Of a stretch of 64,000 nucleotides of DNA, positions 37,224 to 45,898 are shown piece after piece. Both the position numbers and the translations under genes were made by a program. The notes under the pieces were generated by a model. That model made no database searches and was not told the DNA's origin. It worked only from the letters and a program-made list of their open reading frames with translations. Location of the stretch: positions 1,253,001 to 1,317,000 of the forward strand of contig NZ_JARBAX010000001.1 in NCBI RefSeq assembly GCF_028807635.1. The letters are read 5' to 3'. The DNA comes from Streptomyces spiramyceticus. GTDB lineage: Bacteria > Actinomycetota > Actinomycetes > Streptomycetales > Streptomycetaceae. How positions within the stretch are numbered: the stretch's first letter is position 1; each line of letters begins with the position of its first letter.

Positions 37224-37625
37224 TCAGCGCCCCTGGCCCTCGTCGCGGCGACGCTGCCACCGCTGCTCGATACGGTCCATGAACGACCTGCGCTGCCTGG
37301 GGCGGCTGCGAGCGGTCGTGCCAGGAGTGCCGGGTGCCGGTTGCTCACCGGGCTTCGGGGCCTTGCGCCAGCCGGTGACCGCGAGCACTGCGCAGCCGAG
37401 CATCACAAGGAAGCCGACCACGCTGATCCAGATCTGCTGTGCGACCATTCCGGCCATGAGGAGCGCGATACCCACCAGAAAGCCTGCGACCGCCTGGTAG
37501 ACCCGTCGCCGGGTGTACGTACGCAGCCCGCTTCCCTCAAGCGCTGTCGCGAACTTGGGATCTTCGGCGTACAGCGCTCGCTCCATCTGCTCGAGCATTC
37601 GCTGCTCGTGCTCCGAGAGCGGCAC
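37224..37625 (-). CDS. DUF3040 domain membrane protein
   Basis: 133 residues, GTG start with GGAGGA upstream. The N-terminus PLSEHEQRMLEQMERALYAEDPKFA is diagnostic for DUF3040, followed by two membrane helices (about 43-62 and 66-86) and a basic tail. The family is restricted to actinobacteria and has no known function. It is a single gene facing the moxR operon. Confidence 0.92.
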   Translation of the reverse strand: MPLSEHEQRMLEQMERALYAEDPKFATALEGSGLRTYTRRRVYQAVAGFLVGIALLMAGMVAQQIWISVVGFLVMLGCAVLAVTGWRKAPKPGEQPAPGTPGTTARSRPRQRRSFMDRIEQRWQRRRDEGQGR

Positions 37626-37924
37626 GGAGTCCTCCTAGTCGTCGGTCGCGGGGGGCGACCGTATGCGGCCCTTTCAGAATAGGCAGGGAATCGCCCCCGT
37701 GAAACCCGCCCTCTACGCCAATTCACAATCCGGGCCGCCATGCCGTGTCAGCTGCCTGAGGCGTCCATTCCCCATTGGCCGATCCGGCATGCCGGACGGT
37801 GTGCTCCGATCATACGGGGCGAGACGGCCGATCGGGTGGCCTGTGGCGCACTCCATGTGCCACTGCGTTGCTGATCAGCCGCGTCCGGCGCCCCGTTCGG
37901 GCGGTGCCTCAGGCCCCGCCCGGG

Positions 37925-38680
37925 CTACTGCTTCTCGCCCAGTACGTGCAGCTGGGTCGCGACGGCGTGGAATGCGGGGAGCTCGGCGGCCGCCGCTTCC
38001 AGCTTGAGCAGGGCGTCCAGGGCGCCGGGCTCGGTGTCCACCAGCACTCCGGGGACGAGGTCGGCGAAGACCCGCACGCCGTGGACGGCGCCGACCTCCA
38101 CACCGGCCGCGCCGACCAGTTCCGTGAGCTGGTCGGCGGTGAAGCGTCGTGGTACCGGGTCGCCCTCGCCCCAGCGGCCCGCAGGATCGGTGAGCGCGTG
38201 CCTGGCTTCGGTGAAGTGGCCGGCCAGGGCCCTGGCCAGGACTGCGCCGCCGAGCCCGGCGGCGAGCAGGCTGAGCGTGCCCGAGGGGCGGAGGGCTTCG
38301 ACGGCGTTGCGTACGCCCTCGGCCGGGTCGTCGACGTATTCGAGGACGCCGTGGCACAGGACGACGTCGAAGCCGCCCCGCTCGACGACGTCGAAGAGGC
38401 CGTGGATGTCGCCCTGCACGCCCCGGACGCGGTCGTCGACCCCGGCTTCGGCGACTCGGCGCTCCAGCGCGAAGAGCGCGTTGGGGCTGGGGTCGACGAC
38501 CGTGGCGCGGTGGCCGAGGCGGGCTACGGGCACCGCGAAGTTGCCCGTGCCGCCACCGGTGTCGAGGACGTCCAGGGTGTCTTTGCCGGTCGCCTTGACC
38601 TTGCGGTCGAGGGCGTCCTTGAGCACCTCCCAGACCACGGCGGTACGGAGGGAGGCGCGGGGGCGCATCGGGTCCGACAC
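37925..38680 (-). CDS. SAM-dependent methyltransferase
   Basis: 251 residues, GTG start. Motif I VLDTGGGTGNFAVPVARLG, motif II TVVDPSPNAL, motif III region DVVLCHGVLEYVDD and a class I Rossmann fold similar to SmtA/CmoM-like enzymes. The substrate is not evident; tRNA or small molecule are both possible. It shares direction with the HEPN-domain gene 115 bases upstream, but the gap leaves co-transcription open. The 299 bases between this gene and the DUF3040 start hold no supported feature. Confidence 0.88.
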   Translation of the reverse strand: MSDPMRPRASLRTAVVWEVLKDALDRKVKATGKDTLDVLDTGGGTGNFAVPVARLGHRATVVDPSPNALFALERRVAEAGVDDRVRGVQGDIHGLFDVVERGGFDVVLCHGVLEYVDDPAEGVRNAVEALRPSGTLSLLAAGLGGAVLARALAGHFTEARHALTDPAGRWGEGDPVPRRFTADQLTELVGAAGVEVGAVHGVRVFADLVPGVLVDTEPGALDALLKLEAAAAELPAFHAVATQLHVLGEKQ

Positions 38681-38795
38681 GGCAGTTGACTCCTCGGCGC
38701 GGTGCCGCCGCGTGCGGCGGGGCGGTGAATGTTCGAGCGACGCATCGTTCTTGTAAAGGCCCTACCACCCTATTGCCTTCGGGGAGCAGCTCCGA

Positions 38796-39332
38796 TCACC
38801 CCGCGTCAGGGTGCTCCGTCGGGTCCGTACGGGGCTGGGGCAGTACCGGATCGAGCACGAGCAGCCGCTCGACGAGGCGCAGGAACATGGCCGCGTCGCG
38901 CAGCAGATCATCGGCGTCGCGGCTGGTCGCCGCTCCCTGTATGCCGGCCTCGGCGCGCGCCCGGCGACGCGCTCCGGAGGCGAACAGGGCACTCCACTCC
39001 GTCAGCTCCGGTGCGATCTCCGGCAGGACTTCCCAGGCGCTGCGGATCCGTTGGCGACGGCGCGCTGTCGTCTCGGGGCGTGCGCGGGCGGCGAGGACCG
39101 CGGCCGCTGTACGCAGGGCGGCGAGGTGGGCAGTGGCGTACCGCTCGTTCGACGTTTCGAGGGTGGCTGCCTCGTCCAGCCCCGTGCGTGCCTGGGCAAG
39201 CAGGCTGAGGGCGGCGGGTGGGGCGCCGGCCCTGCGCAGCACGGGGTGGACGTCGCCGGCGGGGCCGGTCAGTGAGGGTGCAGGGCCGGTGGCGCGGCGC
39301 CGCTGGGCGGCGGCTGCGGGTGTGCGAGCCAT
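38796..39332 (-). CDS. SAV_6107-type HEPN domain protein
   Basis: 178 residues from the ATG at 39332 (SD AGGAGG, 6-base spacing); the open frame to 39503 is unsupported. Residues 1-30 are basic and disordered; residues 35-165 are an all-helical domain (LSLLAQARTGLDEAATLETSNERYATAHLAALRTAAAVLAAR). Arg64-x4-His69 (RYATAH) fits the Rx4-6H motif of HEPN ribonucleases. The name comes from my memory of this streptomycete family; function is unknown. Divergent from the ABC gene with a large palindrome between. Confidence 0.78.
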   Translation of the reverse strand: MARTPAAAAQRRRATGPAPSLTGPAGDVHPVLRRAGAPPAALSLLAQARTGLDEAATLETSNERYATAHLAALRTAAAVLAARARPETTARRRQRIRSAWEVLPEIAPELTEWSALFASGARRRARAEAGIQGAATSRDADDLLRDAAMFLRLVERLLVLDPVLPQPRTDPTEHPDAG

Positions 39333-39446
39333 GACGAACCTCCTGTCGTCGCGTGACGGCTCTGTAGCCGTATGTGTCCATCGTGAGGGCCACCACTGAC
39401 AATCGGCTCTGACCTGGGATTTTGCCTCGATCGCGAGTTCGGGATA

Positions 39447-39476
39447 ACTTTTGTACTGACCGGTCAGTTCAAAAGT
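39447..39476. promoter_or_regulatory. 30-bp palindrome, TetR-type operator
   Basis: Nearly perfect dyad with core ACTGACCGGTCAGT (39455-39468) flanked by ACTTTTG and CAAAAGT arms; one mismatched pair. It is 12 bases before the ABC gene start, in the shared control region with the HEPN gene, and is the likely site of the TetR protein encoded at the end of the operon. Confidence 0.75.
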
Positions 39477-39488
39477 GGGGAGGGGCTC

Positions 39489-40346
39489 GTGGACAGCCCG
39501 CACGGGGCAGCTGTGACCGCCGAGAACTTCGGGCTCAAGGGCCCGCGCGGCTGGGCCTTCCGCGGCGTACGCGTCGACGCAGAGCCCGGCACACTCATCG
39601 CGATAGAGGGCCCGTCAGGATCCGGCCGCACCTGTCTGCTGCTCGCCCTCACCGGCCGCATGCGCGCCACCGAGGGCCACGCGGAAGTGGGGGGCCTGCG
39701 CCTGCCGAAGAAGCTGGCCGCCGTACGCCGTATCACCGGGCTCGGCCCGGTCACGGGCGTGAGCGAGCTCGACCCGGCCCTCACGGTCGCCGAGCACCTG
39801 CACGAGCGCGCGCTCCTCCAGCGCCGGTTCGACGGCTCGCTGCGCACGCTGTTCAAGCCGCGCGCCGAACGGGCCGCCGAGGCAAGGGCCAGGATCGACG
39901 CCGCGCTCGACGCCGTGGGCCTGGCCCTGGACTCGCTGCCCAAGGGGCCGCGTACGTCCGTACGGGATCTGGAGCGTCTGGAGGCGCTGCGCCTGTCGGT
40001 CGGGCTCGCGCTGATGAGCCGTCCCCGGCTGCTCGCCGTGGACGACACGGACCTCAAGCTCTCCGACACCGAACGGGCCCTGGCCTGGGAGCTGCTGCGC
40101 TCTGTCGCCGCGGCAGGGACGACCGTCGTCGCGGTGTGCAGCGAGGCGCCCGACGACGCGCTGCGGGTCACGGCCGCCGGAGACCCGGCTGACACGGCCG
40201 GCATCGCCGGCACCACCGACGCCGCTGCTGATGCCGCAGACGCCGCCGCCGACGACGTCGCTGACGCCGACAAGACCGACGAGACCGACACGACCGACGA
40301 CGAAAAGGGGGCGGACGATGCGCTCGCCGAAGCTGGCCGCGCTTGA
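39489..40346 (+). CDS. ABC transporter ATPase-like protein
   Basis: 285 residues, GTG start (GGGGAGGGG upstream). Walker A GPSGSGRT and Walker B LLAVDDTD are recognisable, but the usual LSGGQ signature is replaced by RDLERLEAL and the Q-loop region is divergent; the residue after the Walker B Asp is Asp, not catalytic Glu. The tail (about 235-285) is a run of Ala, Asp and Thr. It overlaps the following membrane protein gene by 29 bases, so the two are co-translated; a role in powering export is uncertain with these changes. Confidence 0.8.
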   Translation: MDSPHGAAVTAENFGLKGPRGWAFRGVRVDAEPGTLIAIEGPSGSGRTCLLLALTGRMRATEGHAEVGGLRLPKKLAAVRRITGLGPVTGVSELDPALTVAEHLHERALLQRRFDGSLRTLFKPRAERAAEARARIDAALDAVGLALDSLPKGPRTSVRDLERLEALRLSVGLALMSRPRLLAVDDTDLKLSDTERALAWELLRSVAAAGTTVVAVCSEAPDDALRVTAAGDPADTAGIAGTTDAAADAADAAADDVADADKTDETDTTDDEKGADDALAEAGRA

Positions 40347-42486
40347 GCTGAAGCGGTTCGGCAGGGGGAAGCTGCCGCGTGCCGCGCTCGTCGCGCTGCT
40401 GCTGCTTCCGCTGCTGTACGGCGCGCTGTACCTGTGGTCCTTCTGGGACCCGTACGGCAAGCTCGACCGCATTCCCGTAGCCCTCGTGAACGACGACAAG
40501 GGCGCGACCGTCTCCGGCAAGAAGATCGCCGCAGGTGACGAGATCACCGGAAAGCTGCACGACAGCGACGTCTTCGAGTGGCACGAGGTGAGCGCCGACG
40601 AGGCCCGCAGGGGCGTGGAGGACGGCGCGTACTACCTGTCCCTGAGCATGCCGTCGGACTTCAGCGAGCGAATCGCGTCCAGCTCCGGCGACGTGCCCGA
40701 GACGAGCGCCCTGCAGGTGCGCACGAACGACGCCAACAACTACATCGTCGGGCAGATCTCCAAGACCGTCTTCTCCGAGGTGAGGACCGCCGCGTCGAAG
40801 AACGCCTCCCGTTCCTTCCTCGACCGGATCTTCATCTCCTTCTCCGACATCCATGACGCCACACAGACGGCGGCCAAGGGCGCCGACGACATCAAGGGCG
40901 GGATCGGCAAGGCGAAGAAGGGCTCCGGCGACCTCAAGAGCGGTCTCGGCAAGGCCAAGGACGGCTCCAAGAGCCTCGCGGACGGCCTGCAGAACGCCAA
41001 GAAGGGCAGCGGCGACCTCGCGGCCGGCCTCAAGCGGCTGAACAAGGGCTCCGGCGACCTCAGGACCGGCTCCCAGCAGGTGGCGGACGGCACGCAGAAG
41101 CTGGCTGACACGGTCAACGGAATCGCGGGCACAGTAAGGCCGTATCTCAAGGACAACGGCAAGACGATCGGCGATACGGCGAAGCTCGTCGCCGACAGCA
41201 CCCGGATCGTCCGCGAGAATCTCGGCACGCTCGTGAAGACCGCGCCCGTCCTGGCCGAGGGCTCCCGCGAGGCCGCCGACGAGCTGCACACCGTCTACCA
41301 GGCGCGCTGTGTGGACCAGCCGCTCCCCGACCCCGCCTGCCCGCAGCTGAAGAAGGCCGACAAGGCTGCGGCGGACACGGCGCTCATCTCCGCCGACGTC
41401 AACAATCTCGTCAAGAACCAGCGCGGCGACCTGACGCAGCTGGACAAGGACCTGGCCCAGCTCCAGACGAAGGCGCGCGAGCTCTCGGTGCGCGCACCGC
41501 ACCTCGACGAGGACCTGAGCAGCGCCGTCAGCAAGGTCAACGCGCTCAACACCGGCGCCAACAAGGTCGCCCGGGGCGCCGCGAAGCTCGACACAGGACT
41601 GACCGACGCCAAGACCGGCGCCGTGAACCTCGACCGGGGCATCGGCAGGCTCAACAACGGCGCCGCCGACCTGGACGGCGGAGTCGGCAGGCTCAAGAAC
41701 GGCGCTGGGGAGCTGAACGGCGGCCTGATCAAGCTCGTCGACGGCTCCGGAGAGCTCGCCACCGGCCTGCACAAGGGCGTCACCAAGATCCCCGACTACG
41801 ACAAGAACGACCGCGACCAGCGCACCGAGGTGATGGCCGACCCGGTCCAGCTCGCCTCCCAGTCGATGCACAAGGCGCCCAACTACGGCACCGGCTTCGC
41901 CCCGTACTTCATCCCGCTGTCCCTGTGGGTCGGCGCGATGGTCGGATACATGCTGATCCAGCCGCTCAACCGGCGCGCACTGTCGGCCGGAGCCTCCGCG
42001 TGGCGGATCGCCGTGGCGGGCTGGCTGCCGGTGGCCGCCATCGGCGTACTGCAGGTCGGCATCCTGATGTCCGTACTGCACTGGTCGCTCGGCCTCAAGA
42101 TGGAGCACGCCGCAGGGACGATCGGGTTCCTGGCACTGGTGACCGGCTGCTTCGCGGCGATCGTGCAGTGGCTCAACGCCCGCTTCGGTGCTGCGGGCCG
42201 GATCCTGGTCCTGGCGGTGCTGATGCTCCAGCTCACATCGGCCGGCGGCACCTACCCCGTACAGACCAGTCCGGGCTTCTTCAACGCCATCCACCCCTTC
42301 CTGCCGATGACTTACGTCGTGGAAGGCCTGCGCAGGCTCATCACGGGCGGCGGCCTGGAGCCGGTCTGGACGGGCAGCCTGGTGCTTCTCGCCTTCACCG
42401 CAGGCGCCCTCGCGCTGACGGCCGTCTCCGCGCGGCGCAAGCAGGTGTGGACGCTCGACCGTCTGCACCCGGAGCTCAGCCTGTGA
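40318..42486 (+). CDS. YhgE/Pip domain membrane protein
   Basis: 722 residues from the ATG at 40318 (AAAGGGGG upstream). One N-terminal helix (LVALLLLPLLYGALYLWSF), a long extracytoplasmic region of about 480 residues rich in GL(K/x)xAKxGSxDL heptad-like repeats, then five or six membrane helices at the end (about 535-715), the ABC-2-like permease part. This is the architecture of phage infection protein YhgE/Pip and type VII secretion-linked EsaA homologues. With the upstream ATPase it may form an exporter. Confidence 0.92.
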   Translation: MRSPKLAALELKRFGRGKLPRAALVALLLLPLLYGALYLWSFWDPYGKLDRIPVALVNDDKGATVSGKKIAAGDEITGKLHDSDVFEWHEVSADEARRGVEDGAYYLSLSMPSDFSERIASSSGDVPETSALQVRTNDANNYIVGQISKTVFSEVRTAASKNASRSFLDRIFISFSDIHDATQTAAKGADDIKGGIGKAKKGSGDLKSGLGKAKDGSKSLADGLQNAKKGSGDLAAGLKRLNKGSGDLRTGSQQVADGTQKLADTVNGIAGTVRPYLKDNGKTIGDTAKLVADSTRIVRENLGTLVKTAPVLAEGSREAADELHTVYQARCVDQPLPDPACPQLKKADKAAADTALISADVNNLVKNQRGDLTQLDKDLAQLQTKARELSVRAPHLDEDLSSAVSKVNALNTGANKVARGAAKLDTGLTDAKTGAVNLDRGIGRLNNGAADLDGGVGRLKNGAGELNGGLIKLVDGSGELATGLHKGVTKIPDYDKNDRDQRTEVMADPVQLASQSMHKAPNYGTGFAPYFIPLSLWVGAMVGYMLIQPLNRRALSAGASAWRIAVAGWLPVAAIGVLQVGILMSVLHWSLGLKMEHAAGTIGFLALVTGCFAAIVQWLNARFGAAGRILVLAVLMLQLTSAGGTYPVQTSPGFFNAIHPFLPMTYVVEGLRRLITGGGLEPVWTGSLVLLAFTAGALALTAVSARRKQVWTLDRLHPELSL

Positions 42487-42497
42487 GAATCGAGCCC

Positions 42498-43106
42498 ATG
42501 GAAAGCAGCAGAACGCGCCGCGAGACCACCAGGCAGAAGCTCTACGAAGCGGCCGTCACCCTCATTGCGGAGCAGGGTTTCTCCTCGACGACGGTGGACC
42601 AGATCGCCGAGCGCGCCGGGGTCGCCAAGGGCACGGTCTACTACAACTTCAAGAGCAAGACCGAGCTCTTCGAAGAGCTGCTGCGGCACGGCGTCGGCCT
42701 GCTCACCGCCTCCCTCCAGGCGGCGGCCGACGAGACGGACGAGCGCGGCGGCACCAAGGTGGAGGCCCTCGACGCGATGATCAGGGCCGGTCTCGGGTTC
42801 ATCGACCGCTACCCGGCCTTCACCCAGCTGTACGTCGCCGAACTGTGGCGCACCAACAGGGCCTGGCAGTCGACCCTCCTGGTGGTACGGCAGGAAGCGG
42901 TCGCCGTCGTCGAGACGGTGCTGCGGGAGGCCGTCCATAACGGTGAGCTCAACGAGGAGATCGACATTCCGCTGACGGCGGCCGCGCTGGTCGGGATGGT
43001 GCTGGTCGCGGCGCTGGACTGGCAGGCGTTCCAGCGGGAGCGGTCGATCGACGACGTGCATTCGGCGCTGTCGCGGCTGCTGCACGGCCGGGTGAGCGGC
43101 CGCTAG
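42498..43106 (+). CDS. TetR family transcriptional regulator
   Basis: 202 residues. HTH: LYEAAVTLIAEQGFSSTTVDQIAERAGVAKGTVYYNFKSKTELFEELL. A GTG at 42483 overlapping the YhgE stop (GTGA) would add five residues and is an alternative start. The ligand domain is not assigned to a substrate. As last gene of the ABC/YhgE operon it probably represses it through the palindrome at 39447-39476. Confidence 0.93.
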   Translation: MESSRTRRETTRQKLYEAAVTLIAEQGFSSTTVDQIAERAGVAKGTVYYNFKSKTELFEELLRHGVGLLTASLQAAADETDERGGTKVEALDAMIRAGLGFIDRYPAFTQLYVAELWRTNRAWQSTLLVVRQEAVAVVETVLREAVHNGELNEEIDIPLTAAALVGMVLVAALDWQAFQRERSIDDVHSALSRLLHGRVSGR

Positions 43107-43156
43107 CGGCCCCGTCCGGAGCCCCGCACAAGCGGCCCGGAGGAGCGAACAAAAAG

Positions 43157-43203
43157 CGCCGGTCCGGCGAAGCTCGATCCCCCCGAGCTTCGCCGGACCG
43201 GCG
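43157..43203 (+). terminator. Terminator of the ABC/YhgE/TetR operon
   Basis: A perfect 20-bp stem CGCCGGTCCGGCGAAGCTCG with its complement and loop ATCCCCC, followed by TTCTTTC. It lies 50 bases after the TetR stop. Confidence 0.93.
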
Positions 43204-43474
43204 TTCTTTCGTGTCCCCCCGTGTTCCCCCGGCGGTCCCCCGACCCCCGTGGTACACCCCCGTTCCGTCAGGGGAGCCGCGCCGCTCCGCCGCCCCGTGT
43301 CGGCGGTATCGGCGCTGCGCCCCTTCCGTGGTCTCCACTCTTCCGTCTGCGCAGGTGAGAGCCCATCCGCGAATCTACTCATCTCCTGTACTAGGTACGG
43401 ATACTCAGCACTGCGTGCTCGACCCCAGTCCGGCCGGGCGGCCGTTGTCAGAGGCGGCCGATAAAGTCCCTGGC
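43204..43474. other. Intergenic stretch before the phytoene-desaturase-like gene
   Basis: About 270 bases after the terminator. The only signal I see is TAAAGT (43462-43467), a -10-like box 7 bases before the next ATG. Upstream open frames here are not conserved-looking. Confidence 0.5.
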
Positions 43475-44989
43475 ATGGCACGGATTGTGGTGATCGGCGC
43501 CGGCATGGGCGCGATGGCGACCGCTGCCCGGCTGGCCGTCGCGGGCCACCGGGTGGCGGTGTACGAGCGCGCGGCGACGTACGGCGGCGCGGTGGACCGG
43601 TTCGAGCGGGACGGCTTCTCCTTCGACACGGGGCCGGGTCTGCTGCACCTGCCCGCTGTCTACCGCGACCTGTTCGCCAAGACCGGCAAGCAGTCGCTGG
43701 AGCAGTGCGTCGAGCTGATGCCCGTGGACCCGGCGAGCCGGCACATCTTCGCGGACGGTACGGCCGTGTCCCTGCCCAATGCCTCGCGGGCCGGTGTCGC
43801 GGCGGCACTGGACGCGGCACTCGGCGACGGCGCCGGTGAGCGCTGGGGCGACTTCATGAACCGGGCCCGCGACGCCTGGGACCGGACCAGACGGCCGCTC
43901 CTCGAGGAACCGCTGCGCCAGGACTGGCAGGTGCTGGGCCGCGATCCGTACCCGTCGGTGCGCCACCGCAGGATGCTCCGGCGCGACCGGCAGGCGACCA
44001 CGCTCGCGGAGATCGGCGAGTGGGAACTGGCCGAGCCCCGGCTGGCCGCCCTGCTGGACAGTTACGCCCTGTCGTACGGGCTCGATCCGCGCAGCGCGCC
44101 CGCCTCGGCCGCCGTACTGCCGTACATGGAGCAGACCTTCGGCAGCTGGTACGTGCGAGGCGGGATGCGGGAGCTGGCGCGTGCGCTGTACGAACGGTGC
44201 CTGGCGCGCAAGGTGGAGTTCACCTTCGGCGCCGAGGTGACCGGGGTTCTGGAGAAGGACGGCCGCGCGGTGGGCGTGGAACTCGCGGGCGGTGCGGTCG
44301 CCGACGCGGACTCGGTGGTCTTCGCGGCCGACCCCCGGACCCTCGAACGGATGGCGGCGGGACGTGAGGTGTGGTCCGGCGACGACGTCCGGCCGGTGCC
44401 GGAGCCGACGGCACCCGGGCGGCTCACGGTCCTGCTCGCGCTGCGCGGAGGCCGCCCCGCCGACGCAGTCCACCGGACAGTGGTCCACTCCGCCGACGCC
44501 GGCGCCGAGGCCTCAGCGGCCTTCGGCGGCACACACGCCGAGCGCCCCACCGTCACGGTGCTGCGTCCCGGCGACCCGCTGACCTGCCCCGATGACGGGC
44601 ACGAAGCGGTGACGCTGACGGCCACCGTCGCTCCGCAAGGGCCTGTCGACTGGACGGACGAAGCGCTGGCCGGGCGGTACGCGGACGACGTGATGGAGGC
44701 GGCGCTGCGGGCCGTGCCCGACCTCCGGGAGCGCGTGCTGTGGCGCGAGATACGGACCCCGGCGGACACGGCTGCCGTTACCGGCACTGTGGGGGGCTGC
44801 GTACCGCCGCCGGCGCTGGCGGGAGCCGGGGGACGCTGCCTGTACCCGTCGAACAGCACCCGCCTCGCCGGTCTTCACCTGGCCGGAGGCTGGGCGCATC
44901 CCGGCGGCGGACTGGCGCACGCCGGGATGTCGGGGGCCCTTGTCACGGGGCTCATCGTCGAGGGGGACGGCTTCCGCGGCTCGCAGTAG
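43475..44989 (+). CDS. NAD(P)/FAD-dependent oxidoreductase, phytoene-desaturase-like
   Basis: 504 residues. FAD Rossmann motif RIVVIGAGMGAMATAARLAVAG at the start, the second motif DRFERDGFSFDTGPGLLHLP, and the C-terminal FAD-contact region HLAGGWAHPGGGLAHAGMSGALV typical of CrtI/CrtD-like enzymes. The substrate is unknown: no other carotenoid gene is in the window. No SD; likely leaderless. It converges with the tyrosine-rich protein gene with 35 bases between stops. Confidence 0.88.
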   Translation: MARIVVIGAGMGAMATAARLAVAGHRVAVYERAATYGGAVDRFERDGFSFDTGPGLLHLPAVYRDLFAKTGKQSLEQCVELMPVDPASRHIFADGTAVSLPNASRAGVAAALDAALGDGAGERWGDFMNRARDAWDRTRRPLLEEPLRQDWQVLGRDPYPSVRHRRMLRRDRQATTLAEIGEWELAEPRLAALLDSYALSYGLDPRSAPASAAVLPYMEQTFGSWYVRGGMRELARALYERCLARKVEFTFGAEVTGVLEKDGRAVGVELAGGAVADADSVVFAADPRTLERMAAGREVWSGDDVRPVPEPTAPGRLTVLLALRGGRPADAVHRTVVHSADAGAEASAAFGGTHAERPTVTVLRPGDPLTCPDDGHEAVTLTATVAPQGPVDWTDEALAGRYADDVMEAALRAVPDLRERVLWREIRTPADTAAVTGTVGGCVPPPALAGAGGRCLYPSNSTRLAGLHLAGGWAHPGGGLAHAGMSGALVTGLIVEGDGFRGSQ

Positions 44990-45024
44990 GGGCCGCTCAG
45001 CGGGGCCCGCAGCGGCAGGGACTG

Positions 45025-45843
45025 TCAGTAGCGGTACTGCTCGTTGTAGCCGGTGGTGTTGTAGCCCGTGGTGTCGTAGCCGTTGGCGTCGTAGCGGTTC
45101 GCGTCGTAGCCGTTCTGGTACGGGTCCTGGACCGGCTGCTCGCCGCCGAACTGCTGCTCGCCGTCGCGCTGCTGCGGGACCCACACCCCACCGGGCGGCG
45201 TCTCATTGCCGTACTGCTGGGTGCCGTACGGCTGAGTGCCGATGTACGGGTCGGAGTACGCCGCGTACTGCTGCTGCTCGGGCGCGTAGCCGTACTGGCC
45301 CGCGTACACGTCCTGACTCGGCTGGTCGTAGCCGGTGTACGTCGTGTCGTACTCGTTGTAGCCGCCGAACGCGTTGGCCTGGGGCTGCGGTTCGGCGGCG
45401 TACGCCGCAGCGTCGTAGACGCCGTACTGGCCGGTCTCGTCGGGCAGCGGCTGAGGTGCGTACACCGGCTCCGGCGGGGCGGCCGGCTCGTACTCGACAT
45501 CGGACACGTACTCCAGGTCCGAGACCTCCAGCGTCGGCTCCTGCTCGACGGCCCGCGCACCGCCCCTGCGGCGACGGCTCTCCCCCGGCTTACCGCCTAT
45601 GGCCCAGCCCGTCGAGAACCCGCGGCGGAAGGACAGCGTGACGTACGTCTGGCCGATCGCGAAGGCGATGGCGCCCGCCCCGATCACGAGCACGGACGAC
45701 AGCAGCACACCGAGGACCACGCCCACGAAACCGGCGAAGGCCAGCAGCCGCCAGCGGAGCCTCGCCTTGTACTGCAGCAGCACTTCGCCGAGCAGCCACA
45801 GCGCCACGACTCCGAACGCGATGTAGAGGACCGCCCAGCCCAT
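45025..45843 (-). CDS. Small membrane protein with tyrosine-rich repeat tail
   Basis: 272 residues. Two membrane helices (about 4-23 and 34-66) are followed by a basic patch (SRRRRGG) and a cytoplasmic or surface tail of about 170 residues rich in Tyr, Gln, Gly, Asp. Repeats such as YDANRYDANGYDTTGYN and QQYG recur. The tail resembles low-complexity regions that phase separate. SD GAGAGGGG precedes the ATG. I do not know its function; it sits downstream of metF in the same direction (55-base gap). Confidence 0.8.
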   Translation of the reverse strand: MGWAVLYIAFGVVALWLLGEVLLQYKARLRWRLLAFAGFVGVVLGVLLSSVLVIGAGAIAFAIGQTYVTLSFRRGFSTGWAIGGKPGESRRRRGGARAVEQEPTLEVSDLEYVSDVEYEPAAPPEPVYAPQPLPDETGQYGVYDAAAYAAEPQPQANAFGGYNEYDTTYTGYDQPSQDVYAGQYGYAPEQQQYAAYSDPYIGTQPYGTQQYGNETPPGGVWVPQQRDGEQQFGGEQPVQDPYQNGYDANRYDANGYDTTGYNTTGYNEQYRY

Positions 45844-45898
45844 GTACGCCCCTCTCGTACGCCGCCGCGGCCCCAGGAGGCAACAGCAGGCACAGCCG

